Source: Flavobacterium hiemivividum
GTDB taxonomy: Bacteria; Bacteroidota; Bacteroidia; Flavobacteriales; Flavobacteriaceae
Assembly: GCF_004349145.1 (NCBI RefSeq)
Contig: NZ_SMFO01000001.1
Location: 744,001 to 808,000 of the forward strand
Reading direction: 5' to 3'
Length of the DNA: 64,000 nt
Positions within the stretch are counted from its first letter, which is position 1, and each line of letters opens with the position of its first letter. The notes below the pieces were generated by a model that had not been told where the DNA came from, ran no database searches, and saw only the letters and a list, made by a program, of their open reading frames with translations. Position numbers and translations under genes: made by a program. Positions 8,866-17,991 of this stretch are shown in pieces.

Positions 8866-9618
8866 ATGTTATCAATTAAAAATTTACACGCCTCAATTGG
8901 GGATAAAGAAATATTAAAAGGAATCAATCTAGAAATTAAAGCAGGTGAAGTTCATGCTATAATGGGCCCAAATGGATCTGGAAAAAGTACGCTTTCGGCA
9001 GTAATTGCTGGAAACGAAACTTATGAGGTGACTGAAGGATCTGTAAGCCTTGAAGGAGAAGACTTAGCAGAATTAGCTCCTGAAGAAAGAGCACACAAAG
9101 GCGTTTTCCTTTCGTTTCAATATCCTGTTGAAATTCCTGGAGTATCAGTTACTAATTTCATTAGGACAGCGATTAACGAATCGCGAAAAGCAAACGGTCA
9201 AGAGGAAATGCCAGCAAACGAAATGCTAAAAGTGATTCGTGAAAAATCAGAATTATTAGAAATTGATAGAAAATTTTTATCTCGTTCTCTTAATGAAGGA
9301 TTTTCTGGCGGAGAGAAAAAACGTAATGAAATTTTCCAAATGGCCATGCTAGAGCCAAAATTGGCAATTCTTGACGAAACAGATTCTGGTTTAGATATCG
9401 ATGCACTTCGAATTGTTGCTAATGGAGTTAATAAGTTGAAAAGTGACAAAAACGCCATCCTTGTTATTACACATTACCAAAGATTATTAGACTATATCGT
9501 TCCTGATTTTGTACACGTTTTATACAATGGAAAAATCGTAAAATCTGGTGGAAAAGAATTAGCGCATGAACTAGAAGAAAAAGGTTACGACTGGATCAAA
9601 CAAGAACAAGAAGCATAA
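8866..9618 (+). CDS. sufC: Fe-S cluster assembly ATPase SufC
   Basis: A 250-aa ABC-type ATPase with Walker [10 protein letters not shown] near residue 34, the signature [10 protein letters not shown], Walker [13 protein letters not shown] and the switch His in VITHYQR. This combination is typical of SufC. ATP hydrolysis drives the conformational change of the SufBCD scaffold. It lies between sufB and sufD on the same strand. Confidence 0.97.
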   Translation: MLSIKNLHASIGDKEILKGINLEIKAGEVHAIMGPNGSGKSTLSAVIAGNETYEVTEGSVSLEGEDLAELAPEERAHKGVFLSFQYPVEIPGVSVTNFIRTAINESRKANGQEEMPANEMLKVIREKSELLEIDRKFLSRSLNEGFSGGEKKRNEIFQMAMLEPKLAILDETDSGLDIDALRIVANGVNKLKSDKNAILVITHYQRLLDYIVPDFVHVLYNGKIVKSGGKELAHELEEKGYDWIKQEQEA

Positions 9619-9690
9619 ATTAGTTAACAGTTTTCAGTTAGCGGTTTTCAAAACTTATAACTCATAACTCACAACTCATAACTAAATAAA
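9619..9690. repeat. Heptamer-like repeats in the sufC-sufD spacer
   Basis: The spacer holds about four copies of an AACTCATA-type word (9655-9684, one copy reading ACTCACA), preceded by the repeated ACAGTTTTCAGTTAGCGG words. The same heptamer occurs in the atpD-atpC spacer. Confidence 0.7.
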
Positions 9691-11007
9691 ATGGATTTGA
9701 AAGAAAAATTAATTTCGTCTTTTATGGCTTTTGAAGAGCGCATCGATGTTCACACAGAACTTTATGATGTGCGTGCGGCAGCCATGAAAAACTTTGAAGA
9801 TAAAGGATTTCCAACAAAAAAAGAGGAAGCCTGGAAATATACTTCGCTAAATGCGCTCTTGAAAAATGACTTTACTGTTTTTCCAAAGCAGGAAACCTCA
9901 GTTGAATTTAACGACGTAAAAAAATACTTTTTACATGAAATAGACACATATAAAGTAGTGTTTATTGACGGTGTTTTCAGTTCGCATTTATCATCAACGA
10001 CACACGAAGGAATCGATGTTTGTTTAATGTCATCGGCATTGAATAAACCAAAATACAAAATGATTATTGACAATTACTATAATCAAATTGCTAACAAAGA
10101 GGATAGTTTAACTTCATTGAACACAGCTTTTGCTAGTGAAGGAGCTTACATCAACATTCCGAAAAGTAAGGTAGCTGATAAACCTATTGAGATCATGTAT
10201 TTCTCAACAGGAAATGAATCTGCTTTGATGGTACAACCGAGAAACTTAGTGATTGTGGGTGAAAATTCACATGTGCAAATTATGGAACGCCACCAAAGTT
10301 TGAATGAAAATCCAGTATTGACCAATTCAGTGACTGAAATTTTTGCTCAAAAACGTGCCATTGTAGATTACTATAAAATTCAAAATGACAAGCTAACTGC
10401 TAACTTAATTGACAATACTTTTGTGTCGCAAAAACAAGAAAGTAGCGTTGCAGTAAACACTTTTTCTTTTGGTGGAAACCTAACAAGAAACAACTTGAAT
10501 TTTTACCACTTTGGAGAAAGAATAGTAAGTTACTTAAACGGAATCACTATTATTGGCGAAAAACAACATGTTGACCATTATACATTAGTGCAACATTCGA
10601 CTCCAAATTGTGAAAGCCACCAAGACTACAAAGGAATTTTCTCTGACCGTTCAATCGGTGTTTTCAACGGGAAAATTTTCGTAGAAAAAGAGGCGCAGAA
10701 AACAAACGCATTTCAAAAAAACAACAACATCTTATTGAGTGATAAAGCGACTATCAACGCTAAACCTCAACTAGAAATTTTTGCAGATGATGTAAAATGT
10801 TCACACGGTTGTACCATCGGACAATTAGATGAAACGGCTATGTTCTACATGCGTCAACGTGGAATTCCAGAAAAAGAAGCTAAGGCTTTATTGATGTATG
10901 CGTTCTCGAATGCTGTTATCGAAAGCATCAAAATACCTGAATTAAAACAAAGAATTACCAAAATTATAGCCGACAAATTAGGCGTAAAAATTGGATTTGA
11001 TTTGTAG
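9691..11007 (+). CDS. sufD: Fe-S cluster assembly protein SufD
   Basis: A 438-aa SufD, paralogous to SufB. The conserved C-terminal block reads DVKCSHGCTIGQLDETAMFYMRQRG (given here only as a landmark spanning about residues 369-393), with the key Cys and His of the SufB-SufD interface. The N-terminal region starts with the helical PTKKEEAWKYT signature (about residues 41-51). It completes the scaffold with SufB and SufC. A strong hairpin follows about 55 bases downstream, so the operon ends here without sufS or sufE. Confidence 0.96.
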   Translation: MDLKEKLISSFMAFEERIDVHTELYDVRAAAMKNFEDKGFPTKKEEAWKYTSLNALLKNDFTVFPKQETSVEFNDVKKYFLHEIDTYKVVFIDGVFSSHLSSTTHEGIDVCLMSSALNKPKYKMIIDNYYNQIANKEDSLTSLNTAFASEGAYINIPKSKVADKPIEIMYFSTGNESALMVQPRNLVIVGENSHVQIMERHQSLNENPVLTNSVTEIFAQKRAIVDYYKIQNDKLTANLIDNTFVSQKQESSVAVNTFSFGGNLTRNNLNFYHFGERIVSYLNGITIIGEKQHVDHYTLVQHSTPNCESHQDYKGIFSDRSIGVFNGKIFVEKEAQKTNAFQKNNNILLSDKATINAKPQLEIFADDVKCSHGCTIGQLDETAMFYMRQRGIPEKEAKALLMYAFSNAVIESIKIPELKQRITKIIADKLGVKIGFDL

Positions 11008-11060
11008 CCAGACTTCGAATCAAAGTCTATACTAGCTAATTTTAATTTCTTTTAGAATCA

Positions 11061-11095
11061 TGAGCTCGATATTGTATCGGGCTCATTTCTTTTTA
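11061..11095 (+). terminator. Terminator of the suf operon
   Basis: Arms TGAGCTCGATA (11061-11071) and TATCGGGCTCA (11075-11085) pair over 11 bp with one G-T wobble and a 3-base loop, followed by TTTCTTTTT. The rest of the 11008-11346 gap holds nothing else that I can support. Confidence 0.85.
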
Positions 11096-11346
11096 AGGTT
11101 CTTTTTTACTTTAGAATTAATACACTTTTACATTTTACAATTCGTTTACTTATAGAATCCAACTTTTACCTTTCTTTCAGCAAATGAATGCTTATTGAAA
11201 ACAACAAAAGCGCGATCTCCATTTCTACACTCATCCCATCACGGCCCAATAAAAAGTGTTAATTTGATGCCATTACTAGGGTTTTTTCAAACAATCATGA
11301 GCCAATACTAATTGCTTTTTTGTAACTTTACAAGAAACACTTTATT

Positions 11347-11853
11347 ATGTTATCGAAAAAAATTGAAACAGCTTTGAATAAGCAGGTTCGCATTGAAGCA
11401 GAGTCTTCCCAAATCTATCTTTCAATGGCTTCTTGGTCTGAGACTAATGGTTTAGAAGGAATTTCAAAATTCATGTATGCGCAGTCTGATGAAGAACGCG
11501 TACACATGCTTAAGCTAATGAAATTTATAAATGAACGTGGAGGTCACGCTCAAGTTACGGAACTTACATCTCCAAAAACAAATTACGAAACATTTCAAGA
11601 GATGTTTGAAGAGCTATACAAACATGAGGTATTCGTTTCCAATTCAATTAACGAATTAGTTCATATTTCCCTTACCGAAAAAGATTATGCTTCCCATAAC
11701 TTTTTACAATGGTACGTAGCAGAACAAATCGAAGAAGAAGCCGTAGCTAAAACAATACTAGATAAAATCAACTTGATAGGCGATGACAAAGGTGGTTTGT
11801 ACTTATTCGACAGGGATATTCAACAACCAAATATAAATGGAACTAAAAAGTAA
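11347..11853 (+). CDS. Ferritin (FtnA-like, non-haem)
   Basis: A 168-aa four-helix ferritin. Ferroxidase-centre residues are visible in the expected order: Glu in VRIEAESSQIYLSM near residue 17, E and H in DEERVHMLK near 50-53, and later the Glu-rich WYVAEQIEEE block. It stores iron as a mineral core in the cytoplasm. It stands alone downstream of the suf terminator, so shared regulation with suf is not shown, although the two functions go together. It is not a bacterioferritin, as no haem Met position is evident. Confidence 0.94.
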   Translation: MLSKKIETALNKQVRIEAESSQIYLSMASWSETNGLEGISKFMYAQSDEERVHMLKLMKFINERGGHAQVTELTSPKTNYETFQEMFEELYKHEVFVSNSINELVHISLTEKDYASHNFLQWYVAEQIEEEAVAKTILDKINLIGDDKGGLYLFDRDIQQPNINGTKK

Positions 11854-11913
11854 TTACCTTTTAGAAAATTCGAAAAATAGGAGCGCTATATTCAAGTTTT
11901 AATTTTTTACAAA

Positions 11914-12078
11914 TTGAGTAAAAAGAAAAAAAATAAAGAATCCAAAAAGGATAAAAATAAGCTCCTTAAAAATGGCGAATTTGCAAAAGGTCTTAAGTCT
12001 GAATGTTGTGAAAAATATCTGAAAAATGAAGACAAAAGATGCAAACGATGCCCTAGATTTGATTTGCCTAAGGAGTAA
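11914..12078 (+). CDS. Small basic cysteine-containing protein, 54 aa
   Basis: An ORF from TTG (11914) to TAA (12076-12078), 60 bases after ferritin. The first half is almost all Lys, Glu and Asn. The second half reads SECCEKYLKNEDKRCKRCP, giving a CC and CxxC set that could bind one zinc, then FDLPKE. I recall near-identical small proteins in other Flavobacteriaceae, which supports it being real, but I cannot verify this. No ATG is available in frame close by. The function is unknown. A hairpin terminator follows at 12113. Confidence 0.6.
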   Translation: MSKKKKNKESKKDKNKLLKNGEFAKGLKSECCEKYLKNEDKRCKRCPRFDLPKE

Positions 12079-12112
12079 CGATGACTACAAATAGTGAAAT
12101 CTCCATAAAAAT

Positions 12113-12164
12113 AAAAGTCCCGGTCAACACGTTTTAAATAACGATGCACCGGGACTTCTTTTTA
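12113..12164. terminator. Hairpin terminator between convergent genes
   Basis: Arms AAGTCCCGGT (12115-12124) and ACCGGGACTT (12148-12157) are perfectly complementary with a 23-base loop. T-runs follow on the plus strand, and an A-rich flank gives U-runs on the minus strand. It separates the 54-aa gene from ssb. Confidence 0.75.
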
Positions 12165-12176
12165 AGCCATATTAGC

Positions 12177-12509
12177 CTACTTTCCTAGCAAGAGTACTTC
12201 TGATACGACCACTTCAGTAACATAGCGTTTCTCGCCGTTTTTATCATCATAGCTTCTATGTGTTAACTTTCCCTCAATTGCGATTTCTTTACCTTTAGCA
12301 ACAAATTTCTCAATGATTTCGGCAGTTTTCCCCCAGGCAATTAATCGGTGCCATTGGGTTTCCTCTACTTTTTCTCCTTTTTCATTTTTGTAACTCTCAT
12401 TTGTAGCTAATGTAAAGTTGGCTAATTTTTTCCCTCCATCGAAGTTTTTGATTTCTGGATCATTTCCTAAATGTCCAATCAACTGTACTTTATTTCTTAA
12501 TGCATTCAT
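12177..12509 (-). CDS. ssb: Single-stranded DNA-binding protein, short form
   Basis: A 110-aa protein consisting of one OB fold. Family landmarks are the N-terminal NKVQLIGHLGNDPE, then FTLATNES, WHRLIAWGKTAE and the final strand region RYVTEVVVSEV. It binds single-stranded DNA in replication and repair. It stops right after the OB fold and has neither a linker nor the acidic DDDIPF-type tip that recruits partners in canonical SSB. It is therefore probably a second, specialised SSB paralogue. The start fits the family. Confidence 0.93.
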   Translation of the reverse strand: MNALRNKVQLIGHLGNDPEIKNFDGGKKLANFTLATNESYKNEKGEKVEETQWHRLIAWGKTAEIIEKFVAKGKEIAIEGKLTHRSYDDKNGEKRYVTEVVVSEVLLLGK

Positions 12510-12673
12510 GGCGTGTAAAATTTAAAAGTTTTTATCTGAACTCGTTTCAGATTTTTCGTGGTTTATAGAATCGAAATGCTTGTTGTTTGATTCCGACATT
12601 GCAAAGATTAGACGCTTACTGAAATTTATTCGGTTAACGTTCAATTACTTTCGGTTGTAAATATTTGTAACCG

Positions 12674-12705
12674 TTTGTAAACGGATATTATTTTCCCTAT
12701 CTTAG
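12674..12705 (+). promoter_or_regulatory. Promoter of the GNAT/nitrilase gene
   Basis: TTTG at 12674-12677 and TATCTTAG at 12698-12705 (one mismatch to TAnnTTTG) are separated by 20 bases. They end 19 bases before the ATG at 12725. Confidence 0.5.
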
Positions 12706-12724
12706 CGAAAATTAAAACTTATTT

Positions 12725-14254
12725 ATGCCAGCGACTATTAAATCTATTGAGTTACGCAACTTACAAATTGAAGATTATAAAGAATTAAAAAAATCGATGA
12801 TTCAATCTTATCCTGAGATGGCAGAATCATTTTGGAAAGAAAATCAAATCGAACTTTTATTACAAAAATTTCCCGAAGGACAATTAGTAATCGTAGTAGA
12901 TGGAATTGTAGTTGGTTCAGCACTATCACTTTTAGTTACAGAAGACTTCGCGTTTAAAACAAGATCTTACAAAGCGATAACTGGAAACTTTACGTTTTCT
13001 ACTCACAATCCTGAAGGAGAAGTATTATATGGAATTGATGTTTTTATCAATCCGCAATACCGTGGACTTCGCCTAGGTCGTCGTTTATATGACGTTAGAA
13101 AAGAATTATGTGAGCAATTGAACTTGAAGTCCATCATTTTTGCGGGAAGAATCCCAAACTACGGAAAATTTAAAGATGAGATAACTCCTAAAGTTTACAT
13201 TGAAAAAGTAAAGAAAAAAGAAATCTACGATCCTGTTTTGTCATTTCAATTAAGTAATGACTTCCATGAACTTCGTGTAATTAAAAATTATCTAGAAGGA
13301 GATACGGAATCTTTAGAATATGCTGTTTTATTAGAATGGAACAATATATACTATGATGACAGCCCAAAATTAATAAACACTACAAAAAGCATTGTCAGAC
13401 TTGGATTAATCCAATGGCAAATGCGTTCCCTATCTGATTTAGAATCCCTTTTTGACCAAGCAGAATTTTTTATTGATACCGTTTCTGGCTACGGAAGTGA
13501 TTTTGCTTTATTTCCAGAGTTTTTCACAGCGCCATTAATGGCTGATTTCAATCATTTGTCAGAAGCAGAAGCGATTCGAGAATTAGCAAAACATACCGAA
13601 GCTGTAAAATTAAAGTTTCAGGAATTTGCTATTTCGTACAACATCAATATCATCACAGGAAGCATGCCTTTTATCGAAAATGAACACGTGTATAACGTAG
13701 GTTTTCTTTGCAAACGGGACGGTACAAATGAAATGTACCGCAAAATTCATATTACACCAAACGAAGTTTTCCATTGGGGAATTACGGGCGGTGACACCAT
13801 TCAAACATTCGATACTGATTGCGGAAAAATAGGAATTATGATTTGTTATGATGTAGAGTTCCCAGAACTTTCCCGTCTAATGGCAGACCAAGGCATGAAC
13901 ATTTTATTCGTTCCTTTCCTAACAGACACTCAAAACGGCTATACTCGTGTCAAGCATTGTGCGCAAGCTAGAGCAATTGAAAACGAATGCTATGTTGCAA
14001 TTGCAGGATGTGTGGGAAATTTACCAAAAGTAAATAATATGGATATTCAATATGCACAAGCGGCTGTTTATACGCCTTCGGATTTTGCATTTCCAAGTAA
14101 CGGAATTAAAGCCGAAGCAACTCCTAATACTGAGATGACTTTAATTGTAGATGTAGATATTAATTTATTGAAAGAGCTGCACGAACACGGAAGCGTAAAT
14201 ACCATGAAAGACAGAAGACACGATTTATATAGTTTGAAAAAATTAAAATCATGA
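12725..14254 (+). CDS. GNAT acetyltransferase / nitrilase-family amidohydrolase fusion
   Basis: A 509-aa two-domain protein. Residues about 8-200 form a GNAT fold with an acetyl-CoA loop near PQYRGLRLGRRLYD (111-124). Residues about 225-505 form a carbon-nitrogen hydrolase with the Glu-Lys-Cys triad E265 (FPEFF), K340 (YRKIH) and C374 (MICYDVEFPE). Such fusions are known in Bacteroidota. The substrate of either half is unknown. The gene overlaps the next by 4 bases (ATGA), so the two are translationally coupled. A run of genes of the same strand continues to 17889. Confidence 0.93.
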   Translation: MPATIKSIELRNLQIEDYKELKKSMIQSYPEMAESFWKENQIELLLQKFPEGQLVIVVDGIVVGSALSLLVTEDFAFKTRSYKAITGNFTFSTHNPEGEVLYGIDVFINPQYRGLRLGRRLYDVRKELCEQLNLKSIIFAGRIPNYGKFKDEITPKVYIEKVKKKEIYDPVLSFQLSNDFHELRVIKNYLEGDTESLEYAVLLEWNNIYYDDSPKLINTTKSIVRLGLIQWQMRSLSDLESLFDQAEFFIDTVSGYGSDFALFPEFFTAPLMADFNHLSEAEAIRELAKHTEAVKLKFQEFAISYNINIITGSMPFIENEHVYNVGFLCKRDGTNEMYRKIHITPNEVFHWGITGGDTIQTFDTDCGKIGIMICYDVEFPELSRLMADQGMNILFVPFLTDTQNGYTRVKHCAQARAIENECYVAIAGCVGNLPKVNNMDIQYAQAAVYTPSDFAFPSNGIKAEATPNTEMTLIVDVDINLLKELHEHGSVNTMKDRRHDLYSLKKLKS

Positions 14255-14598
14255 AAATCTGTTTAGAATGTAGCGAGAAGATTATAGGCCGAGAGGACAA
14301 AAAGTTCTGCAGCGATGGTTGCCGCAATGCCTATAATAACAAGATTAACAAAGACAGTAATAATTATATGCGCAACATCAACAACAAGTTGCGCAAAAAT
14401 TATCGCATTCTTTCTGGTCTAAATACCGAAGGTAAATCTAAAACAACGCGAGCAAAACTGCTTAGCAAAGGTTTTGATTTTGAATTTTTCACTAACATCT
14501 TGAATACAAAAACTGGAAACACCTACTATTTCCTCTATGATCAAGGCTATATGTTATTAGATAATGATTTTTATATGTTAGTCAAAAAAGACATTTAA
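14251..14598 (+). CDS. Zn-ribbon (DUF2116-like) small protein
   Basis: A 115-aa protein starting with a treble-clef or ribbon pattern CLEC ... KKFCSDGCRNAYNNK, a probable zinc site of four cysteines within the first 26 residues. A basic helical stretch (NKLRKNYRIL) follows, then a beta-rich C-terminus with many Tyr and Phe. The resemblance to DUF2116-type Zn-ribbons is limited to the cysteine part. It overlaps the upstream fusion gene by 4 bases and precedes the M28 peptidase by 22 bases, so it sits in an operon. A nucleic-acid-binding role is possible but unproven. Confidence 0.75.
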   Translation: MKICLECSEKIIGREDKKFCSDGCRNAYNNKINKDSNNYMRNINNKLRKNYRILSGLNTEGKSKTTRAKLLSKGFDFEFFTNILNTKTGNTYYFLYDQGYMLLDNDFYMLVKKDI

Positions 14599-14620
14599 CG
14601 CCTGCCCCAACTTCCAGATT

Positions 14621-17017
14621 ATGAAAAAAAGCCTCTCCTCTCTTTTTGCCGTTATTTTTATTTTAGGCATTCTTGCACTACTTTTCTTTACGATGATGCC
14701 ACAGTGGACTTCAAACAAAGCTGTTCCGCTTTCTGAATTTTCGACTGCAAGAGCATTAGAAAAAGTAAAAGCAATTTCGAAACAACCGCACTATGTTGGT
14801 TCTCAAAATCATGCGCAAGTTGCTAATTATCTGCAAAAAGAATTACAAAATTTAGGCCTAAAAACGACTATCCAAAAAGGATATACTTTGACAGAATGGG
14901 GAAATCTGGTAAAGTCTAAAAATATTTTGGCTCGAATAGAAGGCAGTTCTACTAATCCGAAAGCACTACTTTTACTTTCTCATTATGACAGTGCACCACA
15001 TTCTTTCTCTCCGGGAGCAAGCGATGCTGGCTCTGGAGTAGCAACAATATTAGAAAGTCTACGCGCCTTTTTACACACTAAGAAAACACATAAAAATGAC
15101 ATTATCATTCTGTTTTCGGACTCAGAAGAATTAGGATTAAATGGAGCCGCACTTTTTGTAACGCAACATAATTGGGCAAAAGAAGTGGGACTCGTTCTTA
15201 ATTTTGAAGCTCGTGGTACTTCCGGCCCTAGTTACATGCTGATGGAAACAAATGGCGGAAACGCTGGTCTGGTAAAAGAGTTTGCCGCAGCAAACGCGAC
15301 TTTTCCAGTATCTAATTCATTAATGTACAGTATCTATAAAATGCTGCCTAATGATACTGACCTAACGGTTTTTAGAGAACAAAAGAACATTCAAGGATAC
15401 AATTTCGCTTTTATAGACGACCATTATAATTACCATACTGCCCAGGACGACGTCAAACATTTAAACAAAAACACATTAGCACATCAAGGAACTTACTTAA
15501 TGCCTTTGCTTAGTTATTTTTCGAATGCTGATTTGAATACCACTGTGTCCGAAGAAGATTATGTCTATTTCACTATTCCTTTTACTTTTGTAAGCTATCC
15601 TTTTAGTTGGATTTTACCAATGGTTATTGTAGCATTTATTCTGTTTTTAATATTAGTTTTCCTCGGAATTGCTAAAAAAATATTGACCATTCAAAGCATT
15701 GCCAGAGGATTTATACCTTTTTTAGGTTCATTGATTCTAAGCGGACTTATTACTTTTTTTGGTTGGAAAGGATTACTAAAACTCTATCCGCAGTACAATG
15801 ATTTACTTAATGGCTTTACCTATAATGGACATGCTTACATAGCCGCTTTTATATTACTGGCATTGGCTATTACTTTATTATTTTATCAGTTTTTTTCGTC
15901 CAAAAAAGCAACTATAAATCACTTTGTAGCACCATTATTTATTTGGTTAGTTCTAAATAGCCTTTTGGCTTTTTACTTAAAAGGCGCCGGATTTTTGATT
16001 ATTCCTGTTTATTGTGCACTATTCTTACTTGGATATTATGTCGTCACTCAAAAGTCTAATAATGCGATAAATCTCATTTTCAGTATTCCTGCTTTATTGC
16101 TATTAGTTCCCTTTATACAAATGTTCCCTATAGGTCTAGGCTTAAAAGTATTATTCGGAAGTGCTATTCTTACTGTTCTAACTTTTGGATTATTGCTGCC
16201 AACTTTAGGGAATTTCTCCAAAAAAGGATGGTGGTCGTTTCTTTTTCTAGTGCTCTCTATGGTTTTTTTTGCTAAAGCACATTTCGAATCCAGTTATGAA
16301 GCGGGAAAGGCAAAATCGAACAGCTTAGTGTATATCTATGATGCAGACACTGACACGGCAAACTGGGCGACTTATGATGTAAATCTTGACTCTTGGACCA
16401 AAACCTATTTGGCTAAAAACCCGACGCCTGCGACAGCTTTAAATCAAAGTCCGTTGTTTAGTAAATACAACTCTGGTTTTAGTTATGCTGCTCCAGCTCC
16501 AATAAAAGCACTCCAAAAACCCGCAGTCGTATTCTTAAAAGACAGCGTTGCTGGAAATAAACGCTATTTAAAAATTCGAATATCGCCCAACCGAGCGGTA
16601 AATCGTTATGATATTTTTGCCAATGAAAAAATGGAATTCTATTCTTTGAAAGCAAATGGCTCCACTCATATCAATCAAAAAGGAACGCCGTTTAATCGAA
16701 AAGGGAAGAAACTATTAAGTTATTACGTAGTAGACAATGCGCCTTTAGAAATAGAATTTAATCTCAATATCAGCTCGGTTTTTGATATGGAATTATTAGA
16801 AAGTTCCTTTGACTTACTGCACAATCCACTATTTTCAATTGTAAAAAGAGAGCCTTGGATGATGCCAACTCCTTTTGTATTGACAGATGCGGTTGTGCTC
16901 AAACAATCGATAAAACTAGCGCCACAAGTAAGCAAAATGCCCGTTACAGTTCCTACTACTAAAGTTCTCAAAAAAGAACGTGTAAGGATCGTGACTGATA
17001 CGACAACAATCAGATAA
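14621..17017 (+). CDS. M28 family membrane metallopeptidase
   Basis: A 798-aa protein with an N-terminal signal anchor (about residues 8-27). The M28 aminopeptidase domain has all expected zinc and catalytic residues: H121 and D123 (SHYDS), D135 (ASDAGSG), E169-E170 (DSEELG), E196 (NFEARG) and H272 (YHTAQDD). From about residue 325 to 590 there are several hydrophobic segments, then a soluble C-terminal domain. This architecture resembles the ERMP1/Fxna-like membrane M28 proteins. The peptidase domain should face the periplasm. Its substrate is unknown. Confidence 0.9.
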   Translation: MKKSLSSLFAVIFILGILALLFFTMMPQWTSNKAVPLSEFSTARALEKVKAISKQPHYVGSQNHAQVANYLQKELQNLGLKTTIQKGYTLTEWGNLVKSKNILARIEGSSTNPKALLLLSHYDSAPHSFSPGASDAGSGVATILESLRAFLHTKKTHKNDIIILFSDSEELGLNGAALFVTQHNWAKEVGLVLNFEARGTSGPSYMLMETNGGNAGLVKEFAAANATFPVSNSLMYSIYKMLPNDTDLTVFREQKNIQGYNFAFIDDHYNYHTAQDDVKHLNKNTLAHQGTYLMPLLSYFSNADLNTTVSEEDYVYFTIPFTFVSYPFSWILPMVIVAFILFLILVFLGIAKKILTIQSIARGFIPFLGSLILSGLITFFGWKGLLKLYPQYNDLLNGFTYNGHAYIAAFILLALAITLLFYQFFSSKKATINHFVAPLFIWLVLNSLLAFYLKGAGFLIIPVYCALFLLGYYVVTQKSNNAINLIFSIPALLLLVPFIQMFPIGLGLKVLFGSAILTVLTFGLLLPTLGNFSKKGWWSFLFLVLSMVFFAKAHFESSYEAGKAKSNSLVYIYDADTDTANWATYDVNLDSWTKTYLAKNPTPATALNQSPLFSKYNSGFSYAAPAPIKALQKPAVVFLKDSVAGNKRYLKIRISPNRAVNRYDIFANEKMEFYSLKANGSTHINQKGTPFNRKGKKLLSYYVVDNAPLEIEFNLNISSVFDMELLESSFDLLHNPLFSIVKREPWMMPTPFVLTDAVVLKQSIKLAPQVSKMPVTVPTTKVLKKERVRIVTDTTTIR

Positions 17018-17085
17018 TGGTGTTGTGATTAGTAGAATCAAATCTTTGGACGCGGTATAACGTTATAAAAAAATAGAATATCAAA

Positions 17086-17889
17086 ATGAATAACATAAGT
17101 ATTTTAGGTTGCGGTTGGTTAGGATTCCCTTTGGCGAAAGCTTTATTAGAAAAAGGATTTTACATAAAAGGCTCGACTACTTCTGCAGATAAGATTTCGA
17201 AATTAGAAAAAGCAGGAATTAATCCTTTTATAATTGCACTTGAAACCGATGCTGTTCATGGTGCGATTGAAAACTTTTTAAGAGACAGTTCGATATTAAT
17301 CATTGATATTCCGCCCAAATTAAGAGGAACCAACAAGGAAAATTTTGTTAGTAAAATCGAGGCATTAATCCCTTTTATCGAAAAATCAACTGTAGAAAAC
17401 GTCTTATTCATTAGTTCGACCTCAGTTTATGGCGATGATAACGAACTAGTAACTGAGGAAACTCCTTTAAACCCTGATTCAGAAGGGGGAAAACAATTAG
17501 CCGTCGTGGAAACGCTTTTACAAAGCAACACTCATTTTAAAACCACTATCCTCCGCTTTGGAGGTTTGATTGGAGAAGACCGACATCCAATACACTTTTT
17601 GTCAGGCCGCGATAATATTGATAACCCAGACGCGCCTATTAATCTAATCCATCAGAGAGATTGTATTGGGATTATTCTTAGAATCATTAAGAAAGAATCC
17701 TGGGGCGAAATATATAATGCGGCAGCACCTGCACATCCTTCGCGCGAAATATATTATACACAAAAAGCACTAGAGCTTAACATAGCTCCGCCTATTTTTA
17801 ATCATGAGCAACCATCGATTCGAAAAACAATTGTCGCTGACAAACTAATAGAAAAACTTGACTATAGATTTACAGTAATCAACCTGTAA
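17086..17889 (+). CDS. NAD(P)-dependent epimerase-like protein (YeeZ-like)
   Basis: A 267-aa Rossmann protein. The nucleotide loop is GCGWLGFPLA near residues 8-17, and LFISSTSVYGD supplies the strand and Tyr region seen in extended short-chain dehydrogenases. The dinucleotide loop GxGxxG fits the YeeZ-like group. The usual YxxxK pair is not obvious, so catalytic function is uncertain. It follows the M28 gene by 68 bases and ends the plus-strand run before a strong hairpin. Confidence 0.8.
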   Translation: MNNISILGCGWLGFPLAKALLEKGFYIKGSTTSADKISKLEKAGINPFIIALETDAVHGAIENFLRDSSILIIDIPPKLRGTNKENFVSKIEALIPFIEKSTVENVLFISSTSVYGDDNELVTEETPLNPDSEGGKQLAVVETLLQSNTHFKTTILRFGGLIGEDRHPIHFLSGRDNIDNPDAPINLIHQRDCIGIILRIIKKESWGEIYNAAAPAHPSREIYYTQKALELNIAPPIFNHEQPSIRKTIVADKLIEKLDYRFTVINL

Positions 17890-17929
17890 GAGGGAACCTA
17901 GAATGGCATTAGTTTATCTCACTTCATAA

Positions 17930-17972
17930 AAAAAAGAAAGCCCCATTATGCAAAATCATAATGGGACTTTAT
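17930..17972. terminator. Hairpin between convergent genes
   Basis: Arms CCCATTATG (17942-17950) and CATAATGGG (17957-17965), extended by AAAG/CTTT-type pairs, with a short loop. Read on the minus strand a long T-run follows, so it mainly terminates the T9SS gene at 17992. Confidence 0.85.
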
Positions 17973-17991
17973 AATAAATTGAAATGTAGCT

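Noticed and set aside
9762..10073. 103-aa antisense frame within sufD
   Set aside because: It opposes an intact, strongly conserved gene and has no motif, so it is a shadow frame.
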